Shown: one piece after another, positions 24,943 through 33,093 of the stretch | How the letters are laid out: each line of letters opens with the position of its first letter | How positions within the stretch are numbered: position 1 is the first letter of the stretch | Source of the DNA: Syntrophaceae bacterium UBA6078 | GTDB lineage: Bacteria; Desulfobacterota; Syntrophia; Syntrophales; UBA2210 | NCBI GenBank assembly: GCA_002428735.1 | Contig: DIXO01000028.1 | Span: 97,660-161,659 of the forward strand | DNA length: 64,000 bases | Direction of reading: 5' to 3' | The notes under the pieces: model-generated | Told to the model about the DNA's origin: nothing | Database searches by the model: none | Seen by the model: only the letters and a program-made list of their open reading frames with translations | Program-made: the position numbers and the translations under genes

Positions 24943-25623
24943 TTGATAATCCAAAGTGTAACGGGAAGCATCACCGAACACCTCCGCGACCTCATAATGA
25001 CAGGGGAGCTGAAAGCGGGAGCGAAACTCAGCGAGGTCGAAGTATCAACGCAGTTGGGTGTCAGCAGGCCTCCTTTGAGAGAGGCTTTCAGGAAATTGGA
25101 AAATGAGTATCTGATTGTCGCAAAACCGAGGAGGGGCGTGTTTGTAGCAGAGATTTCAGTCGCTGATTGCGAACATGTCTACGAGGCGCGCAAGATGCTC
25201 GAATGCGAGGCGGTCTCCATTCTCAAAAGCAAGAACATTCGAGTGATTCCCGGCATTGAAGAGGCCCTGAAGGTGTCTGAAAATTACATCCTTTCCGAAG
25301 ACGACGATTCAAAAGCCATACTCAGTTTCTTCAATGTTATGTCTGCTTTTCACAAAAGAATCATAGAGGCGACGCAAAACGAATGGATCGTTCGCTTTTA
25401 TGAGTGCCTGAGTTCGAGCCTGACCCGCTACCAGGTGTTATATCTGCATATCGCCGGCAGCAAAGAGGTATCCTTAGCCGATCACAGGGCCATCTACCAT
25501 AAAATCAAACGGGGGCTCTATGAGGAAGCCCGCATGGACATGATCAACCATATCAACAGAACGAGATTTCTCTTGGAGGAGGAACTCACAAAAGTATCTT
25601 CTGAAGAAGCCTGTATTGCGTAA
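24943..25623 (+). CDS. GntR-family (FadR/FCD type) transcription regulator
   Basis: 226 residues from a TTG at 24943 with GGAGG 5 bases upstream; an alternative TTG at 24931 would overlap that site. The winged helix-turn-helix covers about residues 5-70 (KAGAKLSEVEVSTQLGVSRP then PLREAFRKLENE), followed by an all-helical FCD ligand domain with metal-site candidates (EARKMLECEA, HKRIIEATQN, DHRAIYHKI). FCD domains bind small carboxylic acids through a metal. It probably controls itself and the UxaA/AcnX/TRAP genes downstream, with the pathway acid as inducer. Confidence 0.88.
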   Translation: MIIQSVTGSITEHLRDLIMTGELKAGAKLSEVEVSTQLGVSRPPLREAFRKLENEYLIVAKPRRGVFVAEISVADCEHVYEARKMLECEAVSILKSKNIRVIPGIEEALKVSENYILSEDDDSKAILSFFNVMSAFHKRIIEATQNEWIVRFYECLSSSLTRYQVLYLHIAGSKEVSLADHRAIYHKIKRGLYEEARMDMINHINRTRFLLEEELTKVSSEEACIA

Positions 25624-25764
25624 CAGACGTCACTGCTTTTCTCAGGCAGCGTTGATTTTGTTTCTGTTTTCTCAGTGAGTTCAGGGAGTGTGTGGCGCCG
25701 GACACAGAGCACGGCAATGTGAAAGGCGCTGTTCGAATAAACATTCAGAAAGGGAGGTGTAAAA

Positions 25765-26925
25765 ATGGAATTTCGAGGTTATTACAGGCCAGATGGGAAG
25801 ATCGGCGCGAGAAATTACGTGGCGATTGTCCCGGCAGTTGGTTGCATCAACAATTTATGTTCTCACCTGGAGCGCTTGATCCGTGGTACCGTGGCGATAC
25901 GTCACGACCAGGGTTGCCTGCACCCGCCTGCGGACACGGCACAGGTCACGCGGACCCTCATCAATCTGGGTAAAAACCCGAATGTTGGAGGAGCTCTTGT
26001 CGTGGGCTTGGGATGTGAAATGGTTAAAGCGGAAGAGGTATATGAGGGGATCAAGGCGACCGGGAAGCCGGTTGACATGGTAGTGGTTCATCAGATCGGC
26101 GGCATGATAGATACGCTGGCGAAGGGTGCCCGCGCACTGGTGAACATTGTCGCCGAAGTCAGCGGTGTTCACAGAGAAAAGGCAGGTCTGGACAAGCTGG
26201 TCTTCGGGACGAAGTGCGGGTCTTCGGACACGACTTCAGGGTTATCATCCAACCTGGTGACCGGTGAGGTATGCCGGCTGATGACACAAAACGGCGGCAA
26301 ATTCATTCAGGGTGAAATCTGCGACATCATGGGCGGGGAGTATGCACTCAAAAATCTGAGCGTTGATAAGGAGCAGGGCGAGAAGATCGTGGATTACGTG
26401 CGCGATCTCTATATGCGGGGCTACTTTGTTGGCGCGGACACCCGGGGATGCCAGATGACTGCGGGAAACGTCGCGGGCGGTTTGACGACCCTGGTGGAAA
26501 AGGCCCTTGGCGCAAATGCCAAGGGGGACGACGTTCCGATTCAGGGAACGCTCGATTACGCTGAAATACCTCCTGACAAACCAGGTCGATATATTATGAA
26601 TTTCCCGGGGCACGGCTTCGAGAACCTCACCGGATCCGCGGCGGGTGGCGCCATTGTGCATCTGTTCACGACCGGAAGGGGCGCTCCGAACGGCAACCCG
26701 ATTATGCCGACAGTCAAGCTGTGCGGCAACAGCAAGACCATGAAAACTATGTCGGAACATATCGATGTCGATGTATCCTCGATTATTGACGAAACGGAAA
26801 CCCTTGAACACGCCGGTGAGAGGCTGTACGAATTTGCCGTTGATGTCGCGAACGGCAGGCTCACGAAGTGTGAAATTCTTAATTTCGAGGGAATGGAAAT
26901 TCTTATCAAGGGACCTGTGATGTAA
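25765..26925 (+). CDS. UxaA-family hydro-lyase, large subunit
   Basis: 386 residues with GGGAGGTG before the ATG. It corresponds to the C-terminal catalytic part of altronate/galactarate dehydratases, here a separate chain. Typical pieces: FRGYYRPDGKIGARNYVAI, VVGLGCEMV, FGTKCGSSDTTSGLSSN, TAGNVAGGLTTLVEKALG and LFTTGRGAPNGNPIMPTVKL. The SAF-domain partner follows 18 bp later. Split UxaA-type enzymes include sugar-acid dehydratases and the 3-sulfolactate sulfo-lyase SuyAB; the sequence alone does not choose. Metal-dependent dehydration of an acid substrate is the safest call. Confidence 0.85.
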   Translation: MEFRGYYRPDGKIGARNYVAIVPAVGCINNLCSHLERLIRGTVAIRHDQGCLHPPADTAQVTRTLINLGKNPNVGGALVVGLGCEMVKAEEVYEGIKATGKPVDMVVVHQIGGMIDTLAKGARALVNIVAEVSGVHREKAGLDKLVFGTKCGSSDTTSGLSSNLVTGEVCRLMTQNGGKFIQGEICDIMGGEYALKNLSVDKEQGEKIVDYVRDLYMRGYFVGADTRGCQMTAGNVAGGLTTLVEKALGANAKGDDVPIQGTLDYAEIPPDKPGRYIMNFPGHGFENLTGSAAGGAIVHLFTTGRGAPNGNPIMPTVKLCGNSKTMKTMSEHIDVDVSSIIDETETLEHAGERLYEFAVDVANGRLTKCEILNFEGMEILIKGPVM

Positions 26926-26943
26926 ATCAAGGGAGGTGCTAAA

Positions 26944-27261
26944 ATGACAAAATATGCGAAGAGAATTTCGGAGAAAGATAATGTGGTAACCGCCGTAGCC
27001 GATTGCGTTGCCGGGGACACAGTGACGGTAAAATATAAAAAAGCAAAAACACAATATACCTGTAATCAGGATGTTCCCTTCGGGCATAAAATAGCCACTG
27101 TAGATATCCCAAAGGGTTCTGTAATCATCAAGTATGGTGAGACCATCGGGAGTGCGAAGAAGGATATCAAAAAAGGCGATTGGGTCCATATCCATAATGT
27201 CAAGGATGATTACAAATGCCTGGACAAGAATGGCAAACCGCTTCCCGGTCAGGAGGATTAA
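26944..27261 (+). CDS. UxaA-family hydro-lyase, SAF-domain small subunit
   Basis: 105 residues, corresponding to the N-terminal SAF domain of altronate dehydratase. VTAVADCVAGDTVTVKYKK is followed by the diagnostic DVPFGHKIATVDIPKGSVIIKYGETIG (in pieces PFGHKIA, IPKGSVIIKYGE) and DWVHIHNVKD. The gene order (large then SAF) is the reverse of suyAB and of fused UxaA. The GGGAGGTG ribosome site copies that of the large subunit, giving matched expression. A strong hairpin follows at 27275-27314. Confidence 0.85.
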   Translation: MTKYAKRISEKDNVVTAVADCVAGDTVTVKYKKAKTQYTCNQDVPFGHKIATVDIPKGSVIIKYGETIGSAKKDIKKGDWVHIHNVKDDYKCLDKNGKPLPGQED

Positions 27262-27274
27262 TAGATCAGCCCTT

Positions 27275-27314
27275 CCTCAGGAGCGGGAAACGCTCTGTTT
27301 CCCTGCTCCTGAGG
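27275..27314 (+). other. Strong intercistronic hairpin
   Basis: CCTCAGGAGC (27275-27284) pairs with GCTCCTGAGG (27305-27314), and GGGAAAC with GTTTCCC inside, giving a 17-bp stem with one bulged T. No T run follows. It probably sets relative mRNA levels between the UxaA pair and AcnX copy 2 by processing or partial termination. Confidence 0.6.
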
Positions 27315-27347
27315 AGGTGTGTTACTCTCTAAGAAAAGGAAAAGAAC

Positions 27348-28601
27348 ATGTTTCTTGACAAAGAAGAGAAGGCTATGGCGGCCGGGGAATATGGACAGGG
27401 AATTCAGAAATGTATGGATTATCTTATCAAATTTGGAGAGGCCTTCGGCGCGGAGAAGATGGTCAAGATATCCAGCGCGCATACCATGCCTAAAGAGCCT
27501 GTCGAGCTGTTGCGTGAAATGACCGAAGGGGCCGCCGGCACGGGCGCATTTACAACCCTGCACGCGGCGATGTCGGCATTCAGCGCGCGTAACTGGAAAG
27601 CGATGGGACTTCCTGAAACCTTCGCATCGACCGAACTTGATTTGTATAACCAGCGGCGGGATATTTACACGAAATTGGGATTTATTCAAACGTACACCTG
27701 CCTGCCGATGCTCGTGGGAAACATTCCGAATAAAGGCGATTATATATCCTGGATTGGATCAGGAGCTCAATTGCTTGCCAATTCTTTATTCGGCGCTCGG
27801 TGCAATCGCGACGGCACGGTTATTAATCTGGCAGCCGCAATAACGGGACGGGCCCCCCTTCATGGGCTTTTCCTGGATGAGAATCGACACGCTCAAGTGC
27901 TTGTCACATTTAAAGGACTGGATTTCGGGAAACTCACGCATGCCGATTTGGGGGCTATCGGGTATTACGTTGGCGCAAAGGCGCAAAACCGCAATGTTGT
28001 CATGGACGGAATTCCGGTGCGTCTCGACATAGACCAGATCAAGTATATGATGGCCCCGTTGGCTGTGTCCGGCGCGGTCAGCATATGCCACGTGGTCGGT
28101 CTCACCCCCGAAGCTCCGAGCCTGGAGGCAGCTTTGGGAAATCGAGAACCTGAAGAAGTAATCACGGTTGGCAGGAAAGAAATGAAGGAAAGCATGGATC
28201 AGTATGCGTGGAATGGCGAAGACGTCGACATGGCTGTTTTCGGCTGCCCCCATTTATCCATTTCTGAAATCAAGGTAATGGCAGAGTTGTTGCGGGAGAA
28301 GAAACTGAAAAACAACAAACGACTGTGGGCTGGAATGCCATTTCAGCACTATTTCCTTGCCGAAGAAATGGGGCTGGCCAAGATCATCGAGGATGCGGGT
28401 GGTGTGTTTGCCAGCGCCTGCATGGCTACTATTCCGGACTCTCCCATCCCTGACGGGGTGAAGGTTATTGCGACGAATTCCTTCAAGGCTGCCCATTACA
28501 TAACGAGATTTTCCAAGGGGCGCGTGAAGGTCGTTATCGGTGATATGGATAAATGTGTTGATGCAGTAACCGCGAATCACCGGAAGGGAGGCAACTCATG
28601 A
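27348..28601 (+). CDS. Aconitase X large (catalytic) subunit, copy 2
   Basis: 417 residues, AAGGA upstream. Same family and same motif order as copy 1: FLDKEEKAMAAGEYGQGIQ, TYTCLPMLVGNIPNKGDYIS, GSGAQLLANSLFGARCN, GRAPLHGLFLDENRHAQV, HVVGLTPEAPSLEAAL and FGCPHLSISEIKVM. Copy 1 has SCMQVANNS where this copy has AQLLANSLF, so the two active sites differ near a cysteine position. It is coupled to the small subunit by an ATGA overlap. Codon use is slightly lower in GC than copy 1. The position between the UxaA pair and a TRAP system ties it to the imported substrate. Confidence 0.88.
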   Translation: MFLDKEEKAMAAGEYGQGIQKCMDYLIKFGEAFGAEKMVKISSAHTMPKEPVELLREMTEGAAGTGAFTTLHAAMSAFSARNWKAMGLPETFASTELDLYNQRRDIYTKLGFIQTYTCLPMLVGNIPNKGDYISWIGSGAQLLANSLFGARCNRDGTVINLAAAITGRAPLHGLFLDENRHAQVLVTFKGLDFGKLTHADLGAIGYYVGAKAQNRNVVMDGIPVRLDIDQIKYMMAPLAVSGAVSICHVVGLTPEAPSLEAALGNREPEEVITVGRKEMKESMDQYAWNGEDVDMAVFGCPHLSISEIKVMAELLREKKLKNNKRLWAGMPFQHYFLAEEMGLAKIIEDAGGVFASACMATIPDSPIPDGVKVIATNSFKAAHYITRFSKGRVKVVIGDMDKCVDAVTANHRKGGNS

Positions 28602-28990
28602 AAATGAAAGGACGCGTAATTAACGGCGGCGAAGTCACGGGAGAGGCTTTTGTCCTGGATATCCCATTTTCCTTCATCGGGGATTTTGATCCACGAACGG
28701 GCAAGTTGGAAGTCAAGGGGCACCCGCTGTACGGACAGAGTATCGCGCACAAGGTTCTCATTTGTCCCACGGGCAAAGGCGGCACGATTGCTCCCTTTAT
28801 TGCCTATGATGCGCTGAAAGCCGGGAATGCGCCGGCGGCGATTCTCTGTGCGAAGGCCGACCCGATTCTCTGTGAAAGCGCTTTGGTTATTGGCATACCC
28901 ATACTCGATGGATTTGACAAGAATTCGTTACAATCCATTAAAACGGGGCAGACAGTTTCGGTATCCGGCAACGAGATTGCCATTAGCTAG
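28598..28990 (+). CDS. Aconitase X small (swivel) subunit, copy 2
   Basis: 130 residues, start codon overlapping the large-subunit stop (ATGA). HPLYGQSIAHKVLICPTGKG near residues 46-65 carries the conserved Ser loop; the following residues are GT, not the SS seen in copy 1. ILCAKADPILCESALVIGIPILD is family-typical. It completes the second AcnX enzyme. Confidence 0.87.
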   Translation: MKMKGRVINGGEVTGEAFVLDIPFSFIGDFDPRTGKLEVKGHPLYGQSIAHKVLICPTGKGGTIAPFIAYDALKAGNAPAAILCAKADPILCESALVIGIPILDGFDKNSLQSIKTGQTVSVSGNEIAIS

Positions 28991-29268
28991 AATAGGGTAA
29001 TGTCTCTGATATGTGGGATGGAAAGGAGGTGGGACAAAACAGGGCGAGAAAATATTTATCTTTTTCTTGCATGCATCGTGGAAATGTACATCAGTTTTGG
29101 TTGAAAGAGGTATGCTGAGCTTAAAAGTTTTTTCCATGTAAATCGTTTGAACAGTTTCATGTACAGTATTAAGATTGTCGGACGGGAAGTTGATGGGAGA
29201 TGGAGCTCTTCGTCGCGAAGAGCAGAGTGTTAAAATCAGGTGTACGGAGACAGAAAGGAGATCGGGAG

Positions 29269-30381
29269 ATGGAAAATATAAAGAAGGTAGGCGCGATGCT
29301 CATCGTCACAATATTTGTATGTACCTTGGGTATTGTAATGCCGTCTTCACAGGCAACAGCCGCCGAAAAAATCCACAAATGGGTTGGGCAGGCGTTCTGT
29401 GAGCGGGCCAACAGGCTTTTCGAGAATGGTGAAGATTTTAAGTACATGGTCGAGAAATATACCGATGGCAAAGTACAAATTGATTTTCGTGCGGCTGGCG
29501 AGATTGTTCCTGCAATGCAGGTGTTTGAGGCCACCTCTCAGGGGATTATTGATTTCGGCCAGGCATGTCCATGCGTGGCACGATCAAAGTCTTATGCCCT
29601 GCAGTTTTTCTGTGACGCGCCCGGTGCTCAGAGCCCCATCGAGCAGATAATTTGGTATTATTATGGCGGCGGCAAGGCAATTTTCGAAGAACTATTCCAC
29701 AAATACTACAATGCTCATCCCCTTCCCATGGTTGCTATTACTGCCGAGGTATGGATCTATTCAAACAAGCAGGTAAAGACACTTGCTGATCTGAAAGGAC
29801 TGAAAATGCGCGCCGCGGGAGTTCGCGCGGATGTAATGAAAGAAATGGGAGCATCGGTGGTTGTTTTGGCAGGGGGTGAAGTCGTTCCGGCCATGGAAAG
29901 AGGAGTCATCGACGCTATGGAATATTCCAGCATTAATTGCACGTATCCTCTGGGATTCTGCGATGTTGCGAAATATCTTTACATGCACCCCACCAAATCA
30001 ACATCTGCTATCAATCTCTGGGTGGTCAGTCTCGATAAGTGGAAAGCCTTGACACCCGAACTCCAGAAAGCAGTCGAAAAGGCGAGCAAGGATATGTACC
30101 TCATGTCTCTTGGGTGGAGCATGATGGAGGATACCGTAACCTTGAAGAAGGCTATCGAAGAAAAGGGCTCTGTTATCGATACGTTGCCTTTAGATGTTGC
30201 AAAGGCAGTCGATGAGGCTTCCGCTGATTACTACTACAAGAGAGCAAAAACTGACAAAGAGCTCGCACGTGTTTTGGAATCGTGGGCGAAATTCAAGAAG
30301 GACTATGGTCCATATGCTAAGTGGGTTGATTTCTGGAATATGACCGGAGATCATTTTGGACTTGTCAAGGGTGATTCATAA
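29269..30381 (+). CDS. TRAP transporter solute-binding protein (DctP type), system 1
   Basis: 370 residues from the ATG at 29269, with AAAGGAG upstream; the open frame to 29200 lacks a ribosome site and would bury the signal peptide. The signal peptide (GAMLIVTIFVCTLGIVM, cleavage near SQATAAEK) exports it to the periplasm. DLKGLKMRAAGVRADVMKEMG contains the Arg that binds the substrate carboxylate in the family, and GGEVVPAMERGVIDAMEYSS is the following conserved block. The form is close to the TakP-like group that binds 2-oxo or 2-hydroxy acids. About 280 bp separate it from AcnX copy 2; no convincing promoter was seen there. Confidence 0.88.
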   Translation: MENIKKVGAMLIVTIFVCTLGIVMPSSQATAAEKIHKWVGQAFCERANRLFENGEDFKYMVEKYTDGKVQIDFRAAGEIVPAMQVFEATSQGIIDFGQACPCVARSKSYALQFFCDAPGAQSPIEQIIWYYYGGGKAIFEELFHKYYNAHPLPMVAITAEVWIYSNKQVKTLADLKGLKMRAAGVRADVMKEMGASVVVLAGGEVVPAMERGVIDAMEYSSINCTYPLGFCDVAKYLYMHPTKSTSAINLWVVSLDKWKALTPELQKAVEKASKDMYLMSLGWSMMEDTVTLKKAIEEKGSVIDTLPLDVAKAVDEASADYYYKRAKTDKELARVLESWAKFKKDYGPYAKWVDFWNMTGDHFGLVKGDS

Positions 30382-30486
30382 GCTCGAAACCCCTTGGGTA
30401 CAATTTTTACTGTGATTCGTTGCCGGGGGAAGGATATACATTGCGCAACCGGTACCCCGGCAACGACTTCGTGGGAGGGATTCCCG

Positions 30487-30993
30487 ATGAAAGTGTTATC
30501 CTATATAGATACCCTGAGTGATTGGAGCGGCAGGATATTGCAGTGGCTGGCGTATATTCTAACCGGTGCCATTCTGATCGAAGTTGTTGCACGATACCTT
30601 TTTAACAATCCCACCATCTGGGCCTTTGATCTGGTAATGATATTGAATGCCGGACTCTTTTTAGGGGGTGCAGCGTACGTTACACTCAAAAAAAGGCATA
30701 TCAAGGTGGATGTTTTGTTCTCCAGCTTTCCTCGTCGCGTTCAAGTTGCCATAGACCTTGTTTTCTATATTGTCTTTTTCTTTCCCCTTGTTTTGACAAT
30801 GGTATGGTTTGGGACTAAGGCTGCGCATATGTCCTGGGTATACCAAGAAATAAGTAATACGAGCACGTGGGGCGAGAAAATCTGGTTCTGGAAAGCGATT
30901 ATCCCGGCTTCTTTTTTCCTCTTACTGCTTCAAGGGATTGCAGAATTTATTCGTACATTGCTGTCATGGAAAGGAGGGAGCCATGTCGCCTGA
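30487..30993 (+). CDS. TRAP transporter small membrane subunit (DctQ type), system 1
   Basis: 168 residues from the ATG at 30487 (MKVLSYIDTLSDW) with GGGAGG upstream. Four membrane helices. ARYLFNNPTIWAFDLVMIL is the DctQ signature in helix 2, and KKRHIKVDVLF follows. DctQ binds DctM and helps dock the solute-binding protein. It overlaps dctM by 11 bp. Confidence 0.87.
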   Translation: MKVLSYIDTLSDWSGRILQWLAYILTGAILIEVVARYLFNNPTIWAFDLVMILNAGLFLGGAAYVTLKKRHIKVDVLFSSFPRRVQVAIDLVFYIVFFFPLVLTMVWFGTKAAHMSWVYQEISNTSTWGEKIWFWKAIIPASFFLLLLQGIAEFIRTLLSWKGGSHVA

Positions 30994-32296
30994 AGTACTT
31001 TCCTATATTATGTTGGTGCTGATTGTGATCGCTATCATAACTGGTATCCCGGTGGCGTTTGCGCTCGCTTCTTTACCCTTGATTTTCGGCTATTTTGTCT
31101 TTGGGGACAGAACGCTTCCTTTATATGCGCTCCAGAGCTTCGGAATGGTTACAAACTATCCATTCGTAGCTGCCCCTCTCTTTATTCTCATGGGATCTCT
31201 CATGGAGCGTTCAGGCATAGCGGACAAACTCTTTGAGAGTTTCTATCATTTGCTCGGATCGTTAAAGGGTGGACTTGCCATAGCCACCATTGCGATGGCA
31301 ACCATCTTTGGCGCCTGTACGGGAATTGTCGGTGCAGGTGTTGTTACCATTGGTCTTCTTGCCCTTCCCGCCATGCTTTCGAGAGGTTATCAGAAAGGTC
31401 TTGCCACCGGGTCGATAATGGTCGGTGGCGGACTTGGCGTGATAATCCCGCCAAGCATCATGCTCATTCTTTATGGAGCTGCTGCGGGAGTTTCCATTTC
31501 TCAGTTATTTGTAGCTGCCATTATCCCTGGAATTCTTCTGGGTCTTTTCTACATGGTATATGTTTATATAAGGGCACGGATTAACCCCAATCTGGGGCCT
31601 CCCGTATCACCAGAAGAACGAATTACCGGTGGGAAGCTGGTCCGCATGCTTTTGCGTTCTCTTGTGCCGCCCATATTCCTTATTTTTGCTGTGCTGGGGG
31701 CAATCTTTTTCGGTGTTGTTTCTCCCTCGGAAGCTGGGGCAATGGGTGTTCTCGGAGCTTTGATCCTGGTAGCGTTGTCTGGAAATCTGAAGATATCCGT
31801 TTTGATGGATGCTGCCACAGCAACATTACGAATCACATCCGCTATTCTGCTGATTTGCCTTGCCGGCACACTTTTTACGGGCGTCTTTATGGCCATGGGT
31901 GGAGACAAAGGAATGAGAGCAATCTTGCAAGGATTTAACCTGGGGCCAACTGGCATGATTTTAGTAATGCTCCTCATAGTGCTTATTCTCGGTATGGTAA
32001 TGGATTGGATCGCTCTCATTTTTATTCTTACGCCCATTTTTGGTCCTTTAATTGTAATTATAGGTGTTGATCCGCTCCTTTTTGGAATATTGTTTTGTCT
32101 CACCTTACAAATTTCCAATATGACACCGCCATTTGCATATTCTGTGTTCTACTTAAAAACTATTACCCCTCCGGAAGTTACTATTGGTGATATGTATAGG
32201 GGGTGCATTCCTTTTGCGCTGGTCAGCACACTGGTTCCGCTACTTGTGCTGATGGCGCCAAAGATTGCATTATGGTTGCCAAAGATCATGCGGTGA
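30983..32296 (+). CDS. TRAP transporter large membrane subunit (DctM type), system 1
   Basis: 437 residues from the ATG at 30983, preceded by AAGGAGGGAG. About twelve membrane helices; it is the sodium-driven transport channel. APLFILMGSLMERSGIADKLF, GGGLGVIIPPSIMLILYGAAAG and TPPFAYSVFYLKTI are DctM hallmarks (each a conserved block of the family). Together with the binding protein and DctQ it imports an organic acid at low concentration. Confidence 0.9.
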   Translation: MSPEVLSYIMLVLIVIAIITGIPVAFALASLPLIFGYFVFGDRTLPLYALQSFGMVTNYPFVAAPLFILMGSLMERSGIADKLFESFYHLLGSLKGGLAIATIAMATIFGACTGIVGAGVVTIGLLALPAMLSRGYQKGLATGSIMVGGGLGVIIPPSIMLILYGAAAGVSISQLFVAAIIPGILLGLFYMVYVYIRARINPNLGPPVSPEERITGGKLVRMLLRSLVPPIFLIFAVLGAIFFGVVSPSEAGAMGVLGALILVALSGNLKISVLMDAATATLRITSAILLICLAGTLFTGVFMAMGGDKGMRAILQGFNLGPTGMILVMLLIVLILGMVMDWIALIFILTPIFGPLIVIIGVDPLLFGILFCLTLQISNMTPPFAYSVFYLKTITPPEVTIGDMYRGCIPFALVSTLVPLLVLMAPKIALWLPKIMR

Positions 32297-32303
32297 AACG
32301 TCA

Positions 32304-32441
32304 GTGAGTGAGGGGAGCCATCTTTTGAGTGAGGAGTATGAAAAGCTTGTGGAACATGGAGCAACCGTTCAAATCATCTTTGCCGAGTGCGCTGGGCAAC
32401 AGTCGACCCATGATACTATGGAAGGAGAAGACGTCGCTTAG
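32304..32441 (+). CDS. Very small open frame, possible gene remnant
   Basis: A GTG start gives 45 residues. The sequence LVEHGATVQIIFAECAGQQ looks like genuine protein, a helix followed by a strand and a Cys, but it is too short to place and lacks a clear ribosome site. It sits between dctM and the DsrE-like gene, so it could be the tail of a gene lost when this spot was rearranged. Confidence 0.2.
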   Translation: MSEGSHLLSEEYEKLVEHGATVQIIFAECAGQQSTHDTMEGEDVA

Positions 32442-32481
32442 CGTGGTGAGTTGGGGGGAGGGTATAAAAAGAAGAAACCTG

Positions 32482-32496
32482 GGTGAAGCACAGACA
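32482..32496 (+). repeat. Left arm of a 15-bp perfect inverted repeat
   Basis: GGTGAAGCACAGACA. Its exact reverse complement stands at 33074-33088, so the pair encloses the DsrE-like gene (592 bp between the inner ends). Chance occurrence at this distance is very unlikely. Confidence 0.75.
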
Positions 32497-32575
32497 GGAC
32501 TGGTGGTTGAGGGGTTTGTGTTCATTTCAACAGGAGAACACCACGCGTATCATTGTATCGAAAGGGGTATGAGCC

Positions 32576-33043
32576 ATGAGTAAAGCAAAATTTGTAAAAA
32601 TCCTGGCAATGCTGGTTGCCGTTTTGTCAATGGTTTTTACTGCTCCGGCAATATCGTTGGGAGATCAGGGGGCTGAATATAGCCCCCAGGGGAGCGGAAA
32701 TGTTGTCATCATCATCCAAAGTGCCGATCCTGAAGTGATCTTTTTCGGCCTCCTCTTTGCCGATAGAGCGATAAAAAATCAATGGATGGACAACGTGAAG
32801 GTTGTCCTCTGGGGACCGGCCGAAAAAACGCTCGCCGGTCTTGCCCCTGACAGCGACCAGGTCAAGCTGATCAAAAGCATCCAGTCCACGCCCGGCAAGC
32901 ATAATCGAATCTGGTGTTGTAAAGCCTGCTCTGACCGGTATGGCGTTACTGATAAGATGGAGAAACTTGGTTTCGAAGTCTTTCATGTGGGAAATGCAAC
33001 GTCCTATCTGATCAAGCTAGGGTATCGCATCTGGAACTGGTAA
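32576..33043 (+). CDS. Exported DsrE-like protein
   Basis: 155 residues. A signal peptide (KFVKILAMLVAVLSMVFTAPA, about residues 5-25) is followed by a small alpha/beta domain of DsrE type: NVVIIIQSADPEVIFFGLLFA, MDNVKVVLWGPAEKTLAG and MEKLGFEVFHVGNATSYLIKLG, each in family order. IWCCKACSDRYG near 113-124 holds three cysteines, possible sulfur- or metal-handling residues. Cytoplasmic DsrE relatives pass sulfur; what exported ones do is not known. It stands alone within the inverted repeat and next to the second regulator. Start: ATG with AAAGGGG upstream. Confidence 0.7.
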   Translation: MSKAKFVKILAMLVAVLSMVFTAPAISLGDQGAEYSPQGSGNVVIIIQSADPEVIFFGLLFADRAIKNQWMDNVKVVLWGPAEKTLAGLAPDSDQVKLIKSIQSTPGKHNRIWCCKACSDRYGVTDKMEKLGFEVFHVGNATSYLIKLGYRIWNW

Positions 33044-33073
33044 AAGGCAAAAAGAAGAGTTTTTCCAATTCTT

Positions 33074-33088
33074 TGTCTGTGCTTCACC
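33074..33088 (-). repeat. Right arm of a 15-bp perfect inverted repeat
   Basis: TGTCTGTGCTTCACC, the exact reverse complement of 32482-32496. It lies 30 bp after the DsrE-like stop codon and just before the fumarase-like fragment. Confidence 0.75.
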
Positions 33089-33093
33089 AATAG

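Larger units (their letters stand above)
32297..32575 (+). other. Degenerate-looking spacer before the DsrE-like gene
   Basis: 279 bp. It contains a 45-codon open frame (32304-32441) that may be a remnant, and the left arm of a 15-bp inverted repeat (32482-32496). The longer frame at 32329-32583 has no ribosome site and overlaps the next gene's start. Confidence 0.4.

Noticed and set aside
22952..28990. Assignment of AcnX to hydroxyproline degradation
   Set aside because: No proline racemase, imino acid reductase or related genes are present; neighbours point to hydroxy or sugar acids.
32329..32583. 84-codon open frame before the DsrE-like gene
   Set aside because: It lacks a ribosome site, overlaps the start of the DsrE-like gene, and its translation has no protein-like pattern.
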